In this document: piece by piece, positions 55,279 through 63,289 of the stretch
Numbering within the stretch: position 1 is the stretch's first letter
Layout of the letters: the number at the start of each line of letters is the position of its first letter
From: Natronogracilivirga saccharolytica
GTDB lineage: Bacteria > Bacteroidota > Rhodothermia > Balneolales > Natronogracilivirgulaceae
Direction of reading: 5' to 3'
NCBI RefSeq assembly: GCF_017921895.1
Contig: NZ_JAFIDN010000001.1
Location: 434,001-498,000, forward strand
DNA length: 64,000 nucleotides
Made by a program: the position numbers and the translations under genes
The notes under the pieces: model-generated
What the model was told of the DNA's origin: nothing
Databases searched by the model: none
Seen by the model: only the letters and a program-made list of their open reading frames with translations

Positions 55279-56949
55279 CTATTTGTCAAATGATTCAACA
55301 GCATCGTGCACATCCATATGTGACAGCCGCTGATCATCCCGTTTTCTGAAAAAACTGCTTTCCACAAGCAGGTCGCGAACCGGTCCGTGCACCGCTGCCA
55401 GCCTGAGCTGGATGTTTTTCCGAGCCAGCTCCTTCTCAATCCCGGCAAGCGCATGAATACCTGTGGTATCGATTGAATTAATTCCGGAAGCATCAATTAC
55501 AACGAGTCGGACATCTGTCCCTTTTTCCTCTGTCAGCTTTCGTACCGAATCGCTGAAGTGATTGGCATTGGCGTAAAAAAGCGGCGCATCGTACCTGATA
55601 ACAAGCACATCATCTCTTTCCCCGGCATCCTCAAACCGGTCAAGATTGCGGTAGACTCTGGTTTCAGGCAAACGTCCCAATCTGGCGACATGCGGCTTGC
55701 TGCTGTGATAAACCACCACACCGAGCGATGCGACCACACCCGTAAGTATTCCTTCCTCGATGCCAAGAAACAGCGTTACGGCAAACGTTATGGCCATCAT
55801 AGCGAAGTCTTCTTTCTTGGTTTTCCAGAGAAACCGTATTTCCCTGACATTGATCAGCCCGATAACCGCTGTGATGATGATAGCCGCCAGAACGGCATTC
55901 GGAAGGTAATAGAACAGGGGTGTCAGGAAAAGCAGTGTGAGTCCGATAAGCAGTGCGCTTATGATACTCGCCATCCCTGTTTTGGCTCCGGCTTTGTCAT
56001 TGACCGCCGATCTTGAAAATCCGCCGGTTACCGGAAATGCCTGAAACAGAGAACCGCCGAGGTTGGCGGATCCGAGGGCAACCAGCTCCTGATTGGCATC
56101 CAGCTTGTAGTCACCATGCCTGGCCTGAATGGATTTTGCAATAGCAATGGATTCCATAAATCCTACAAGTGAAATGGCAACGGCTATGGGAATCAGCCGG
56201 TAGGCCTCATCAAAGCCAATTACCGGAACAATAGCGGATGGCAGACCGGAGGGTACATCTCCGATGATGCGGATGCCCCTGTCATCCCAGCCGGTGAGGG
56301 CAAGAAGAACAATACCAGCAGCAACAACCAGCAGTGCCGCTGGTATGCGCTTGTTCCACCATGAAATCAGATAGATCAGGGTTACAGCAGCAATACCAAG
56401 TAGTGCCGTACCGTAATGCATCTTGTCACTGTTTTCAATAAGCTGAAACAGGACTTCATGGACCTGACCTGATCTTTCAACAGGGATACCGATCAAATGG
56501 GGAAGCTGACTGAATGCGATGATCAGTGCAGCTGCGGCTGTAAATCCCGTAATAACCGGATGGGACAGGAAGTTTACAAGAAATCCCATCCGCAGCAGGC
56601 CCATAAGCAGCTGGATTACCCCTACCATAAAAGCCAGCATAATCGCCAGCTGCACATATTCACTGCTGCCGGGCTCGGCAAGGTCACTGACACCTGCAGC
56701 AATAAGAAGGGAAACAACCGCAACAGGACCGACACCCAGCTGACGGGATGTTCCCATGAGACCATAGATCAGCAGAGGGATCAATGCCGCATACAAGCCG
56801 TATACCGGTGGCATGCCGGCTATCAGCGCATAGGCCATAGCCTGGGGAATCAGCATAACGCCGACCGTAAGGCCCGCGGACAAATCCCCTTTAAACCAAT
56901 CTTTATTGTATCGGGGAAGCCAGGATAGTATGGGTAAAAAGTTTTTCAC
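55279..56949 (-). CDS. SulP-family anion transporter with STAS domain
   Basis: A 556-residue permease. The N-terminal membrane domain (about 10-420) has the SulP signature (GDLSAGLTVGVMLIPQAMAYA, AGMPPVYGLYAALIP, HPVITGFTAAAALIIAFSQL, LGSANLGGSLFQAFPVTGGF). The C-terminal STAS domain (435-550) contains VVIDASGINSIDTTGIHAL. SulP proteins carry sulfate, bicarbonate or other anions. In this cluster sulfate, thiosulfate or sulfite is likely. A strong terminator-like hairpin lies between the upstream CstB-like gene and this gene, so expression may be lower or separate. It stands 17 bases upstream of the methyltransferase gene. Confidence 0.93.
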   Translation of the reverse strand: MKNFLPILSWLPRYNKDWFKGDLSAGLTVGVMLIPQAMAYALIAGMPPVYGLYAALIPLLIYGLMGTSRQLGVGPVAVVSLLIAAGVSDLAEPGSSEYVQLAIMLAFMVGVIQLLMGLLRMGFLVNFLSHPVITGFTAAAALIIAFSQLPHLIGIPVERSGQVHEVLFQLIENSDKMHYGTALLGIAAVTLIYLISWWNKRIPAALLVVAAGIVLLALTGWDDRGIRIIGDVPSGLPSAIVPVIGFDEAYRLIPIAVAISLVGFMESIAIAKSIQARHGDYKLDANQELVALGSANLGGSLFQAFPVTGGFSRSAVNDKAGAKTGMASIISALLIGLTLLFLTPLFYYLPNAVLAAIIITAVIGLINVREIRFLWKTKKEDFAMMAITFAVTLFLGIEEGILTGVVASLGVVVYHSSKPHVARLGRLPETRVYRNLDRFEDAGERDDVLVIRYDAPLFYANANHFSDSVRKLTEEKGTDVRLVVIDASGINSIDTTGIHALAGIEKELARKNIQLRLAAVHGPVRDLLVESSFFRKRDDQRLSHMDVHDAVESFDK

Positions 56950-56963
56950 AGCTGTACATGTTT

Positions 56964-57005
56964 AAAAAAAAGGGCGCGGGATCCATCGCCCCGAGCCCTT
57001 TTTTT
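56964..57005 (-). terminator. Rho-independent terminator between the CstB-like gene and sulP
   Basis: On the minus strand a stem AAAAAAGGGC / GCCCTTTTTT with a further CGGG/CCCG pairing inside (one mismatch) is followed by a T-run. It lies 17 bases after the stop of the persulfide dioxygenase-rhodanese gene and only 14 bases before the SulP start. The A-run at the other side lets it act in either direction. Confidence 0.75.
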
Positions 57006-57021
57006 CATTCAGCGCGGCTTA

Positions 57022-58449
57022 TCAGCCGGCAACGCCTTCTTTTTCGTTGAACCATTTGTCGAACTCACCATCAACGTAGGCTACATCATGGCCGTAACGC
57101 TGAACCAGTGAGGAGGCAACCGCCGAACGTCCGCCACCGGAGCAGTGCACGTAAACGGTTTTGCCGTTTGGCTGCACCTCGTCAATACGCTCCAGAAGGC
57201 GCGTATGCGGGATGTTTTTTGCTCCTTCGATGTGGCCTTCGGCAAATTCAGACGCCTTTCGCACATCCAGAACATAGGCATCGTCACCAAGCATTTTGTC
57301 GCCGTCTTTTTCAACGAACAGATGCGGTATGGATACGGCCGCGTTATTGTCTGCCAGCCATTTCTCGTATTCATCAACCGGGATGAATCCTCTTATATCG
57401 TCCAGGCCGACATTTACAAGATCTCTGACCGCATCCTCCAGATTCTCCTCATCAATGACCAGAAAGACCGGCTGATCCTCTTCAACAAACGATCCTGCCG
57501 TAGTATTGAACTGTTTGTCGAGAGGTGAGAATATGGCACCTTTAAGGTGTCCGTTCATGAATGCTTCACGCCCTCTGGTGTCAATAAGCGCCACTTTTTT
57601 GTTATCCTCAAATTCAGCAAGTTTTGAGGTTTCTGTTTTGCCGGGTATCGGAAGCCCTCTGAGTACTTTCGGACCCATTTTATTGTCACGCTTCATGCGG
57701 GCAAAGTACAGCGGCGGCTCAGGCTGACCCTCAAGGATGAAATTGACAAAATTTTCCTCAGATGTCGCCTCTTTCAGTGACGCGTTGAAGTTCATTTCGT
57801 ATCCGACGGTACTTTTGGGAACGGCACCGAGTGCTTTTCCGCAGGCACTTCCGGCTCCATGTCCCGGCCAGACCTGCATGTATTCGGGCATCGACTTGAA
57901 CTTCTCAAGTGACTTGTAAAGGGTCTGGGCTGAAGGCTTCATGACATCTTTCATGCCGGCGGCAGATTCAAGCAGATCCGGTCTGCCCACATCACCGACA
58001 AAGACAAAGTCACCGGTTGCAATGCCCATCGGCTGATCAGCACCGCCACCCTTGTCCGTTACGGCAAAAATGAGATGTTCCGGCGTGTGACCCGGAGTGT
58101 GAATGGCTTTGATCTCGATATTTCCGACCATGAAAGTAAAGCCGTCTTTCATCAGCTCATAGTTGTAATTGCTGCCGATCAGCCATTCGTACTTCCAGTC
58201 TGAATCGCCTTCATCGGAAGCATAAACCTTGACACCACGCTCAGCAAATTCACGAAGTCCGGATATATAGTCGGCATGAATGTGCGTATCGGCAGCAGCC
58301 GTGATTTCAAGCTTCTCCTGCTCTGCGATGTCGTAGTACTGCTGAACATCACGCATAGGGTCAATCACAACAGCTTCGCCTGTTTTCTGGCAGCCGATCA
58401 TGTAAGCATACTGTGCAAGTTTGGGTTCAAAGATTTGACGGAAAAACAT
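57022..58449 (-). CDS. CstB-like persulfide dioxygenase with tandem rhodanese domains
   Basis: A 475-residue protein from the ATG at 58449, preceded by AAGGAG; the longer frame from 58506 lacks a site. The metallo-beta-lactamase domain (1-250) has ADTHIHADYISGLREF, HTPGHTPEHLIFAV and GDFVFVGDVGRPDLLE for a non-haem Fe(II). Then come two rhodanese domains: one (about 275-365) without the catalytic Cys (PVFLVIDEENL in its place) and one (about 375-470) with the active loop VHCSGGGRSAVAS. This order (dioxygenase, pseudo-rhodanese, rhodanese) is that of staphylococcal CstB, which turns persulfide into thiosulfate. Two YeeE/YedE genes precede it in the operon. Confidence 0.9.
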   Translation of the reverse strand: MFFRQIFEPKLAQYAYMIGCQKTGEAVVIDPMRDVQQYYDIAEQEKLEITAAADTHIHADYISGLREFAERGVKVYASDEGDSDWKYEWLIGSNYNYELMKDGFTFMVGNIEIKAIHTPGHTPEHLIFAVTDKGGGADQPMGIATGDFVFVGDVGRPDLLESAAGMKDVMKPSAQTLYKSLEKFKSMPEYMQVWPGHGAGSACGKALGAVPKSTVGYEMNFNASLKEATSEENFVNFILEGQPEPPLYFARMKRDNKMGPKVLRGLPIPGKTETSKLAEFEDNKKVALIDTRGREAFMNGHLKGAIFSPLDKQFNTTAGSFVEEDQPVFLVIDEENLEDAVRDLVNVGLDDIRGFIPVDEYEKWLADNNAAVSIPHLFVEKDGDKMLGDDAYVLDVRKASEFAEGHIEGAKNIPHTRLLERIDEVQPNGKTVYVHCSGGGRSAVASSLVQRYGHDVAYVDGEFDKWFNEKEGVAG

Positions 58450-58553
58450 AGTGATTCTCCTTTTTTGTGGTTGTTGTTTTAAAAAACTCTGTAATCTTTT
58501 TGTCACGATTGTGTGCTGCTTTTCCGGAGCAGCGCTGCGGGACGTGAGAACCG

Positions 58554-58970
58554 TCAGTGCGGGAGACTTTCACGGAATACGCCGTATGCATAGGTTCCGG
58601 CAAGTGCCGCAAGTATCGGTATGATGAAGATGGTTATCCCGCTCCCAAGCAGGGCAAACAGCGGGCCGGGGCATGCTCCGGTCAGTGCCCAGCCGAATCC
58701 GAACAGTGTTCCGCCTATGATATACCTCTTCTTCTGTGAAGCATCCTTGGGTGGAATGGATATGGGATTGCCCTCGGTATCCTTCAAGTTAAACCGCTTG
58801 ATTATCTGGATGGAAATCATTCCCACAATGATGGCGGTGCCGATCACACCGTACATGTGGAAATCCTGAAAACGAAACATCTCCTGGATCCGAAACCAGG
58901 AAATCACCTCGGCTTTTGTCAGGACAAAGCCAAAGAGTGTGCCAATGAGAAGATATTTGATGTAATTCAT
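58554..58970 (-). CDS. YeeE/YedE-family membrane protein, short half (DUF6691-like)
   Basis: A 138-residue protein with four helices and the motif GGTLFGFGWALTGACPGPLFALLGSG, the Cys-containing signature of the YeeE/YedE thiosulfate-transporter family. A first motif GTLFGFVLTKAEVISWFR near the N-terminus is the matching repeat. It forms one half of a split transporter with the neighbour at 59017-59577, 46 bases upstream. The pair is commonly seen next to persulfide dioxygenase-rhodanese genes and may import thiosulfate or another sulfur compound. Confidence 0.9.
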   Translation of the reverse strand: MNYIKYLLIGTLFGFVLTKAEVISWFRIQEMFRFQDFHMYGVIGTAIIVGMISIQIIKRFNLKDTEGNPISIPPKDASQKKRYIIGGTLFGFGWALTGACPGPLFALLGSGITIFIIPILAALAGTYAYGVFRESLPH

Positions 58971-59016
58971 GATGAGTCTTGTTTTTGGATTAAGTTCGAA
59001 TTTCCCGGTTAACTGA

Positions 59017-59577
59017 TCAGAAAATCAGCGGATAAATGACATGCGTTACGACAAGGCCGCCGACAAAGAATCCAATGACAGCTATTAACGAAGCCAGCTG
59101 CAGATTGGAAATTCCGCTGATAGCATGACCTGAAGTGCACCCGCCGGCATACCGGGCACCAAATCCGACCAAAAAGCCGCCTATGACCAGCACTATTACT
59201 CCCTGCAATGTTCCAAGATTACTCCAGGAAAAGAGCTCAGAAGGCACAAAACCGGAAAAATCAGTAAGGCCAAACGCCTGAAGATCCGCGATTGTGGCGG
59301 CTGACAAGGCTATCGGCTCGGGATTCTGGAAAACGTATCCGCCAAGGAAACCGCCGATAAATACACCCAGTACAAACACCAGGTTCCACATGCCCTGGGA
59401 TTTCCAGTCATAATTGAAAAAGGAAACATTACCCGGTGCGCATGCAGCGCAGGCATGTCGAAGGCTGGATGAAATTCCGAATTGTTTGTTTCCGAAAAAC
59501 AGAAGAAGCGGTATGATCAGACCGATAATGGGTCCGGCCACATACCAGGGCCACGGTTGTGTTAACAACTCAAGCAT
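59017..59577 (-). CDS. YeeE/YedE-family membrane protein, long half
   Basis: A 186-residue protein with about five helices. The conserved motif GFLVGFGARYAGGCTSGHAISG carries the Cys that binds the substrate in YeeE. Other cysteines lie in RHACAACAPGN. It is the first gene of the sulfur operon, with a perfect AT-rich palindrome 67-88 bases upstream that may be the operator. Together with the shorter half it would form a transporter for thiosulfate or a related sulfur species across the inner membrane. Confidence 0.9.
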   Translation of the reverse strand: MLELLTQPWPWYVAGPIIGLIIPLLLFFGNKQFGISSSLRHACAACAPGNVSFFNYDWKSQGMWNLVFVLGVFIGGFLGGYVFQNPEPIALSAATIADLQAFGLTDFSGFVPSELFSWSNLGTLQGVIVLVIGGFLVGFGARYAGGCTSGHAISGISNLQLASLIAVIGFFVGGLVVTHVIYPLIF

Positions 59578-59643
59578 AACAGGATCGATTTTGATTGATA
59601 ATTGACATGTTTAATTGACTGGTCTTCATTCGATAGATAATAT

Positions 59644-59665
59644 ACATATATAAATAACTATATGT
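59644..59665. promoter_or_regulatory. Perfect AT-rich palindrome upstream of the sulfur operon
   Basis: ACATATA (59644-59650), 8 bases, TATATGT (59659-59665), a perfect inverted repeat 67 bases upstream of the first YeeE/YedE start. The same ACATATA half-site is found upstream of the arsR gene (54557-54563). A likely operator for the ArsR-type regulator, overlapping the promoter region. AT-rich palindromes occur by chance, so confidence is moderate. Confidence 0.45.
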
Positions 59666-59736
59666 CAAGTAAAAAAGTTCCTTTTTTTTCAGCTATGAAA
59701 CTGAAGTAAAATCATCAGTATGATGTCGTCTGAAAA

Positions 59737-59754
59737 TGCGCCCTGCCGGGCGCA
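59737..59754 (-). terminator. GC-rich hairpin, second terminator after tonB
   Basis: Perfect 7-base stem TGCGCCC-TGCC-GGGCGCA. On the minus strand it is followed by TTTT only, so it is weaker alone, but it lies just after the main terminator at 59761-59802 and may act as a backup. Confidence 0.45.
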
Positions 59755-59760
59755 CCAAAC

Positions 59761-59802
59761 AAAAAAGGCGCAACACTTCAGAACGAAATGTCACGCCTTT
59801 TC
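59761..59802 (-). terminator. Rho-independent terminator after the tonB-like gene
   Basis: Minus-strand hairpin with outer stem AAAAGGCG / CGCCTTTT (59794-59801 and 59763-59770), an inner stem ACA-TTC / GAA-TGT and a five-base loop, ending in six T residues. It lies 48 bases after the stop codon of the TonB-family gene. Confidence 0.75.
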
Positions 59803-59849
59803 TAAATTACCTGTCCGACATTTCGCCGGAACGTATGCTTGTAAGTGTA

Positions 59850-60518
59850 TTACTGAGACAGGCGGAATGTAATTGGCAGCGAGTAGCGGACACGAACCGG
59901 ACGGCCTCTCTGGCGTCCCGGTGTAAACTCAACCTGCTTGACCGCTTCAACAGCTGCCTCATCACAACCACCACCAATACCGCGTACTACCTGCGGATCC
60001 ACAACCTGTCCTTCTTCATCAATGATAAACTGAACAACGACACGTCCTTCAATACCGGCCTGCCGGGCAATCTCGGGATATTCAAGATTGTCATAAATTG
60101 CCTGCATTCCTCCTTTCAGTTCCGGCATGTCCTCAACAATCGTGAACACTTCCGGCTCTTCTTCTTCCTCATCATCCTCCGGCGGAGGCGGTGGAGGCAT
60201 ATCCATTGGTGCATCAAGATCTACTTCGGTATCAAGATCATAAAACTGGTCTTCAACGATCTCGTCATCAGGTACGGGTTCCGGTGACGGCGGCCGGGGC
60301 GGAGGCGGAGGGGTTGTCTCTTGCTCAGTCTGGATAATCTCCTCCATTTCAATGATCTCCTGCTCTTCTTCCTGAATCTCAAACTCACTTCCCGGCTGGA
60401 GATCTATTCGGAATAAGGCGATCAGTATGATCAGCGTCACAATAAATCCAATCTGCAGGTTGATCATGTAATACTTGTGCAGATTTACATTTGGTTTCTT
60501 GTTCTCTAAAATACTCAT
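59850..60518 (-). CDS. TonB-family energy transducer
   Basis: A 222-residue inner-membrane protein. A transmembrane helix (about 17-40, MINLQIGFIVTLIILIALF) is followed by a Glu/Pro-rich spacer with TPPPPPRPPSPEPVP and MDMPPPPPPEDDEEEEE, then the C-terminal TonB domain (about 135-222: LEYPEIARQAGIEGRVVVQF, IDEEGQVVDPQVVRGIGGG, FTPGRQRGRPVRVRYSLP). It spans the periplasm and passes proton-motive energy from ExbB/ExbD to outer-membrane receptors. No exbB/exbD or receptor gene is nearby, so partners are elsewhere. The very acidic linker is unusual beside the common Lys/Pro type. Confidence 0.92.
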   Translation of the reverse strand: MSILENKKPNVNLHKYYMINLQIGFIVTLIILIALFRIDLQPGSEFEIQEEEQEIIEMEEIIQTEQETTPPPPPRPPSPEPVPDDEIVEDQFYDLDTEVDLDAPMDMPPPPPPEDDEEEEEPEVFTIVEDMPELKGGMQAIYDNLEYPEIARQAGIEGRVVVQFIIDEEGQVVDPQVVRGIGGGCDEAAVEAVKQVEFTPGRQRGRPVRVRYSLPITFRLSQ

Positions 60519-60891
60519 GATTTAAACTCCCAGTCTCTAAACCAAAAAAGACCTTTAATTTTCTGTTCAGATACAATCCTTGTAATGCCGGACATTATAA
60601 GGCTCAAAATACAAAATTTGAAAAGAAGGTACCGATTTTTTTTGGTAACGCTTCCCTGAAACTGAAAAGCGGTTCCAATTTGGTTATCAAGGGCAATATT
60701 CAATGTTTAAGATTCCGGTTCGGTTTACATGTAATGAACGATACTCCGGCAAATTTCGTCTGCCTATATAAAGTAATGATGAATAAAATTACTTGTATTT
60801 TCAAACGTTAGCTTCATTTCCGGACAGATAACCTGTGTATTACACCCCCCCCGGGATACCCTGCACAAAATTTCAGTTTTATTTCTTTACC
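60519..60891. other. Divergent intergenic region between tonB-like and hemN, no gene seen
   Basis: A 373-base AT-rich gap. A run of eight C (60845-60852) lies 40 bases before the hemN start. A 62-residue minus-strand frame (60515-60703) abuts the tonB start but has no sign of being real. I see no FNR-type TTGAT-N4-ATCAA box, although hemN genes are often under such control. Confidence 0.4.
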
Positions 60892-62259
60892 ATGCACAAT
60901 ACCACATATCTGGTCGACAAATACAGCAGGCAGGCACCGCGCTATACCTCTTATCCATCGGCTCTGCATTTCAGGGAAATGGAGGATGTTTCGGATGCAA
61001 CTGCTTTGATAAAAGAGCGTAACCTTCGGCCCGGTCCGGTCTCCATCTATATACATATTCCATTTTGTGCTTCATTATGCTGGTATTGCGGCTGCACGAG
61101 GGTGATTACACGTCAGGAAGGTGACAGCAGCGTTTACCTGGATCACCTTTTTTCGGAAATACGCTCACTTTCGCAACAACTCCACCCTGAAAACAAGGTA
61201 GTTCAGCTTCATTTCGGGGGCGGTACACCAACATTTCTTAGTCCGGATGAGCTGCGTACGGTGGGAAAACAGCTTCGTGAACATTTTCATTTCAGCAATG
61301 ACATGGAGCTTGCCGTTGAAATCGATCCCAGGCGACTCACCGAAGATCATGCTCAGGCTCTGGCCGAAATTGGCTGCAACCGGGCCTCGATCGGCATCCA
61401 GGACGTCCGGCACGAGGTGCAGAAAGCGATTAACCGCATACAGCCCATGGAGATAAATGAACGGGTTACCCGCTGGCTGCGTCAAGCCGGAATCCACAAC
61501 ATCAATGTGGATCTGATTTACGGGCTGCCGCTTCAAAACAAAAAAAGCTTTGAAGAAACGCTTGAAGCTGTTAAAACTCTGGATCCCGACCGTTTTGCCA
61601 TCTTCCACTATGCCCACGTCCCCTGGATGATGCCGGCCCAGAAATTGCTCGACAAGTACCCGATGCCGGATTCCTACGAGAAGTTTTCCATGCTGGAAAT
61701 GACAATCGCCAATTTAACCCGCTCCGGATATGAGTACATCGGCATGGACCATTTCGCAAAAAACGACGACGAATTGTCGGTGGCACGACATAACGGTACT
61801 CTGCAGCGAAATTTCCAGGGATACAGTACCCGTCCGGACACGGACATCTATGGTTTCGGGATGTCATCCATATCACAAATCGGTGACGGTTACCTGCAGT
61901 CCGTAAAGGAGCTCGATACCTATTACGAGCGGATTTCCGGCAGCCGGATGCCCTACTTCAAAGAGTACTACCTGACAGAAGACGACCGTATTCGCCGGAA
62001 AACCATCATGAAGCTCATGTGCAATCTGGAGCTCGATTTTTCGGAGATAAGCACTGAATGGGATATTGACGCGAAATCCCGTTTTTCTGATAATTTCGAC
62101 AGGTTGCAGGAAATGGCAGATGACGGACTGGTTATTCTGCATGAGGACGGGCTGAAGGTCACAGATACCGGGCGGATGTTCCTCAGAAACATAGCCACTG
62201 CATTTGATGCCTATTATGCATCATCCGAAAAAAAGGGCAGATACTCAAAAACAGTGTAA
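60892..62259 (+). CDS. hemN: Oxygen-independent coproporphyrinogen III oxidase HemN
   Basis: A 455-residue radical SAM enzyme that converts coproporphyrinogen III to protoporphyrinogen IX without oxygen. I start at the ATG at 60892 (HNTTYLVDKYSRQAPRYTSY), which is the family N-terminus; the frame is open upstream to 60835. The cluster motif CASLCWYCGC, the SAM-binding LHFGGGTPTFLSPDEL and VEIDPRRLTEDHAQAL are clear, as is IGMDHFAKNDDELSVA and the C-terminal HemN domain. Useful with the cbb3 oxidase for haem supply at low oxygen. Single gene, followed after 83 bases by the stress protein gene. Confidence 0.95.
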   Translation: MHNTTYLVDKYSRQAPRYTSYPSALHFREMEDVSDATALIKERNLRPGPVSIYIHIPFCASLCWYCGCTRVITRQEGDSSVYLDHLFSEIRSLSQQLHPENKVVQLHFGGGTPTFLSPDELRTVGKQLREHFHFSNDMELAVEIDPRRLTEDHAQALAEIGCNRASIGIQDVRHEVQKAINRIQPMEINERVTRWLRQAGIHNINVDLIYGLPLQNKKSFEETLEAVKTLDPDRFAIFHYAHVPWMMPAQKLLDKYPMPDSYEKFSMLEMTIANLTRSGYEYIGMDHFAKNDDELSVARHNGTLQRNFQGYSTRPDTDIYGFGMSSISQIGDGYLQSVKELDTYYERISGSRMPYFKEYYLTEDDRIRRKTIMKLMCNLELDFSEISTEWDIDAKSRFSDNFDRLQEMADDGLVILHEDGLKVTDTGRMFLRNIATAFDAYYASSEKKGRYSKTV

Positions 62260-62342
62260 ATACCGACAGATGTGACTGGACTTCTGTCAATTTCTCTGTT
62301 ATTTTCGTCGGACATTAACTTATTCACATCAATCTTGCCGAC

Positions 62343-63227
62343 ATGGAAAATCCACGCATCCTTGTTCCGACCGACCTTTCCGATTTAAGTCTTGTCGCTT
62401 TTGAATCAGCCAATTATCTCGCTGACATACTGGACGGCATGGTACTTCCACTGTATGTGTATCCGCCGGAAAAAGATGGTGCAAGCTTTCCTGTACCGCC
62501 TACGCCTCCCAAAAAGATTGAAGAACTTGAAGCCGAGCTGGAGAAAAAAGTCTCAGCTTATGTCGATGAAGACAACCTGGAACCGGTTGTCGTCCGTAAA
62601 GGAAAACCGTGGGAAATCATCATGGAGGAATCGGAGGATGCTGACCTGATCGTCATGACATCGCACGGCAAATCCGGCTTTTCCCGGCTCTTTCTCGGTT
62701 CTGTGACTGAACGTGTGGTAAGATTCAGCAAAGCCCCGGTCCTGCTGGTTGAGAAAGACTCCAAAATCAAACCGCTCAGCGATATTCTGCTGACCACGGA
62801 CTTTTCTGATCACTCGCTTCTCGCATTTGATTACACCCGGGATTTGGTCGCCGCCACCCATGCCAAAGTTCACCTGGTGCATCTTGTAAACCTGTCCCAG
62901 TTCAGTAAAGTCAGTACGTTTGACGATCAGATAGAAAGCCTTCAGCAAAAACTGAATGAGTGGGTGGATGAACATTTGAAAGAAATCCGCAAAAATGTAA
63001 CCGCGGAAGTGCTGCCTGTGAAATCCTCCATTCACGAAGCAATAGTCCATCTGACGAACCAGAAAAAATACAGCATGGTGGTAATGTCCACTCTGGGTCA
63101 TACCGGGCTCAAATATCTGCGGCTTGGCAGTACAGCAGCAAATGTTCTGAGGCTGGTAAAAACGGCTGTATTCAGTATAAATCCGCGAATGGACAAGCCC
63201 ATTGGCAAAGAACATGTCGAGCGGTAA
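62343..63227 (+). CDS. Double-domain universal stress protein
   Basis: A 294-residue protein with two Usp domains (about 1-145 and 146-285). Domain 1 begins RILVPTDLSDLSLVAFES and has the nucleotide-binding SHGKSGFSRLFLGSVTERV and KAPVLLVEK; domain 2 begins ILLTTDFSDHSLLAFDYT and has STLGHTGLKYLRLGSTAANV. Domain 1 has the G-x-S loop of ATP-binding Usp, while domain 2 has a weaker loop. Cytoplasmic stress or energy-related role. Same strand as hemN and the GCS2-like gene. Confidence 0.9.
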   Translation: MENPRILVPTDLSDLSLVAFESANYLADILDGMVLPLYVYPPEKDGASFPVPPTPPKKIEELEAELEKKVSAYVDEDNLEPVVVRKGKPWEIIMEESEDADLIVMTSHGKSGFSRLFLGSVTERVVRFSKAPVLLVEKDSKIKPLSDILLTTDFSDHSLLAFDYTRDLVAATHAKVHLVHLVNLSQFSKVSTFDDQIESLQQKLNEWVDEHLKEIRKNVTAEVLPVKSSIHEAIVHLTNQKKYSMVVMSTLGHTGLKYLRLGSTAANVLRLVKTAVFSINPRMDKPIGKEHVER

Positions 63228-63289
63228 TCACACGTTCCCCAATTATCGGTTAATCCGATACCCACGACTCCTGTAACCGGCTCACGACC

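Noticed and set aside
60515-60703. 62-residue minus-strand frame ending at the tonB start (ATGA-like overlap)
   Set aside because: No recognisable signal, domain or ribosome binding site; AT-rich intergenic sequence gives such frames by chance.
60519-60891. FNR/CRP-type box upstream of hemN
   Set aside because: I looked for TTGAT-N4-ATCAA and close variants and found none.
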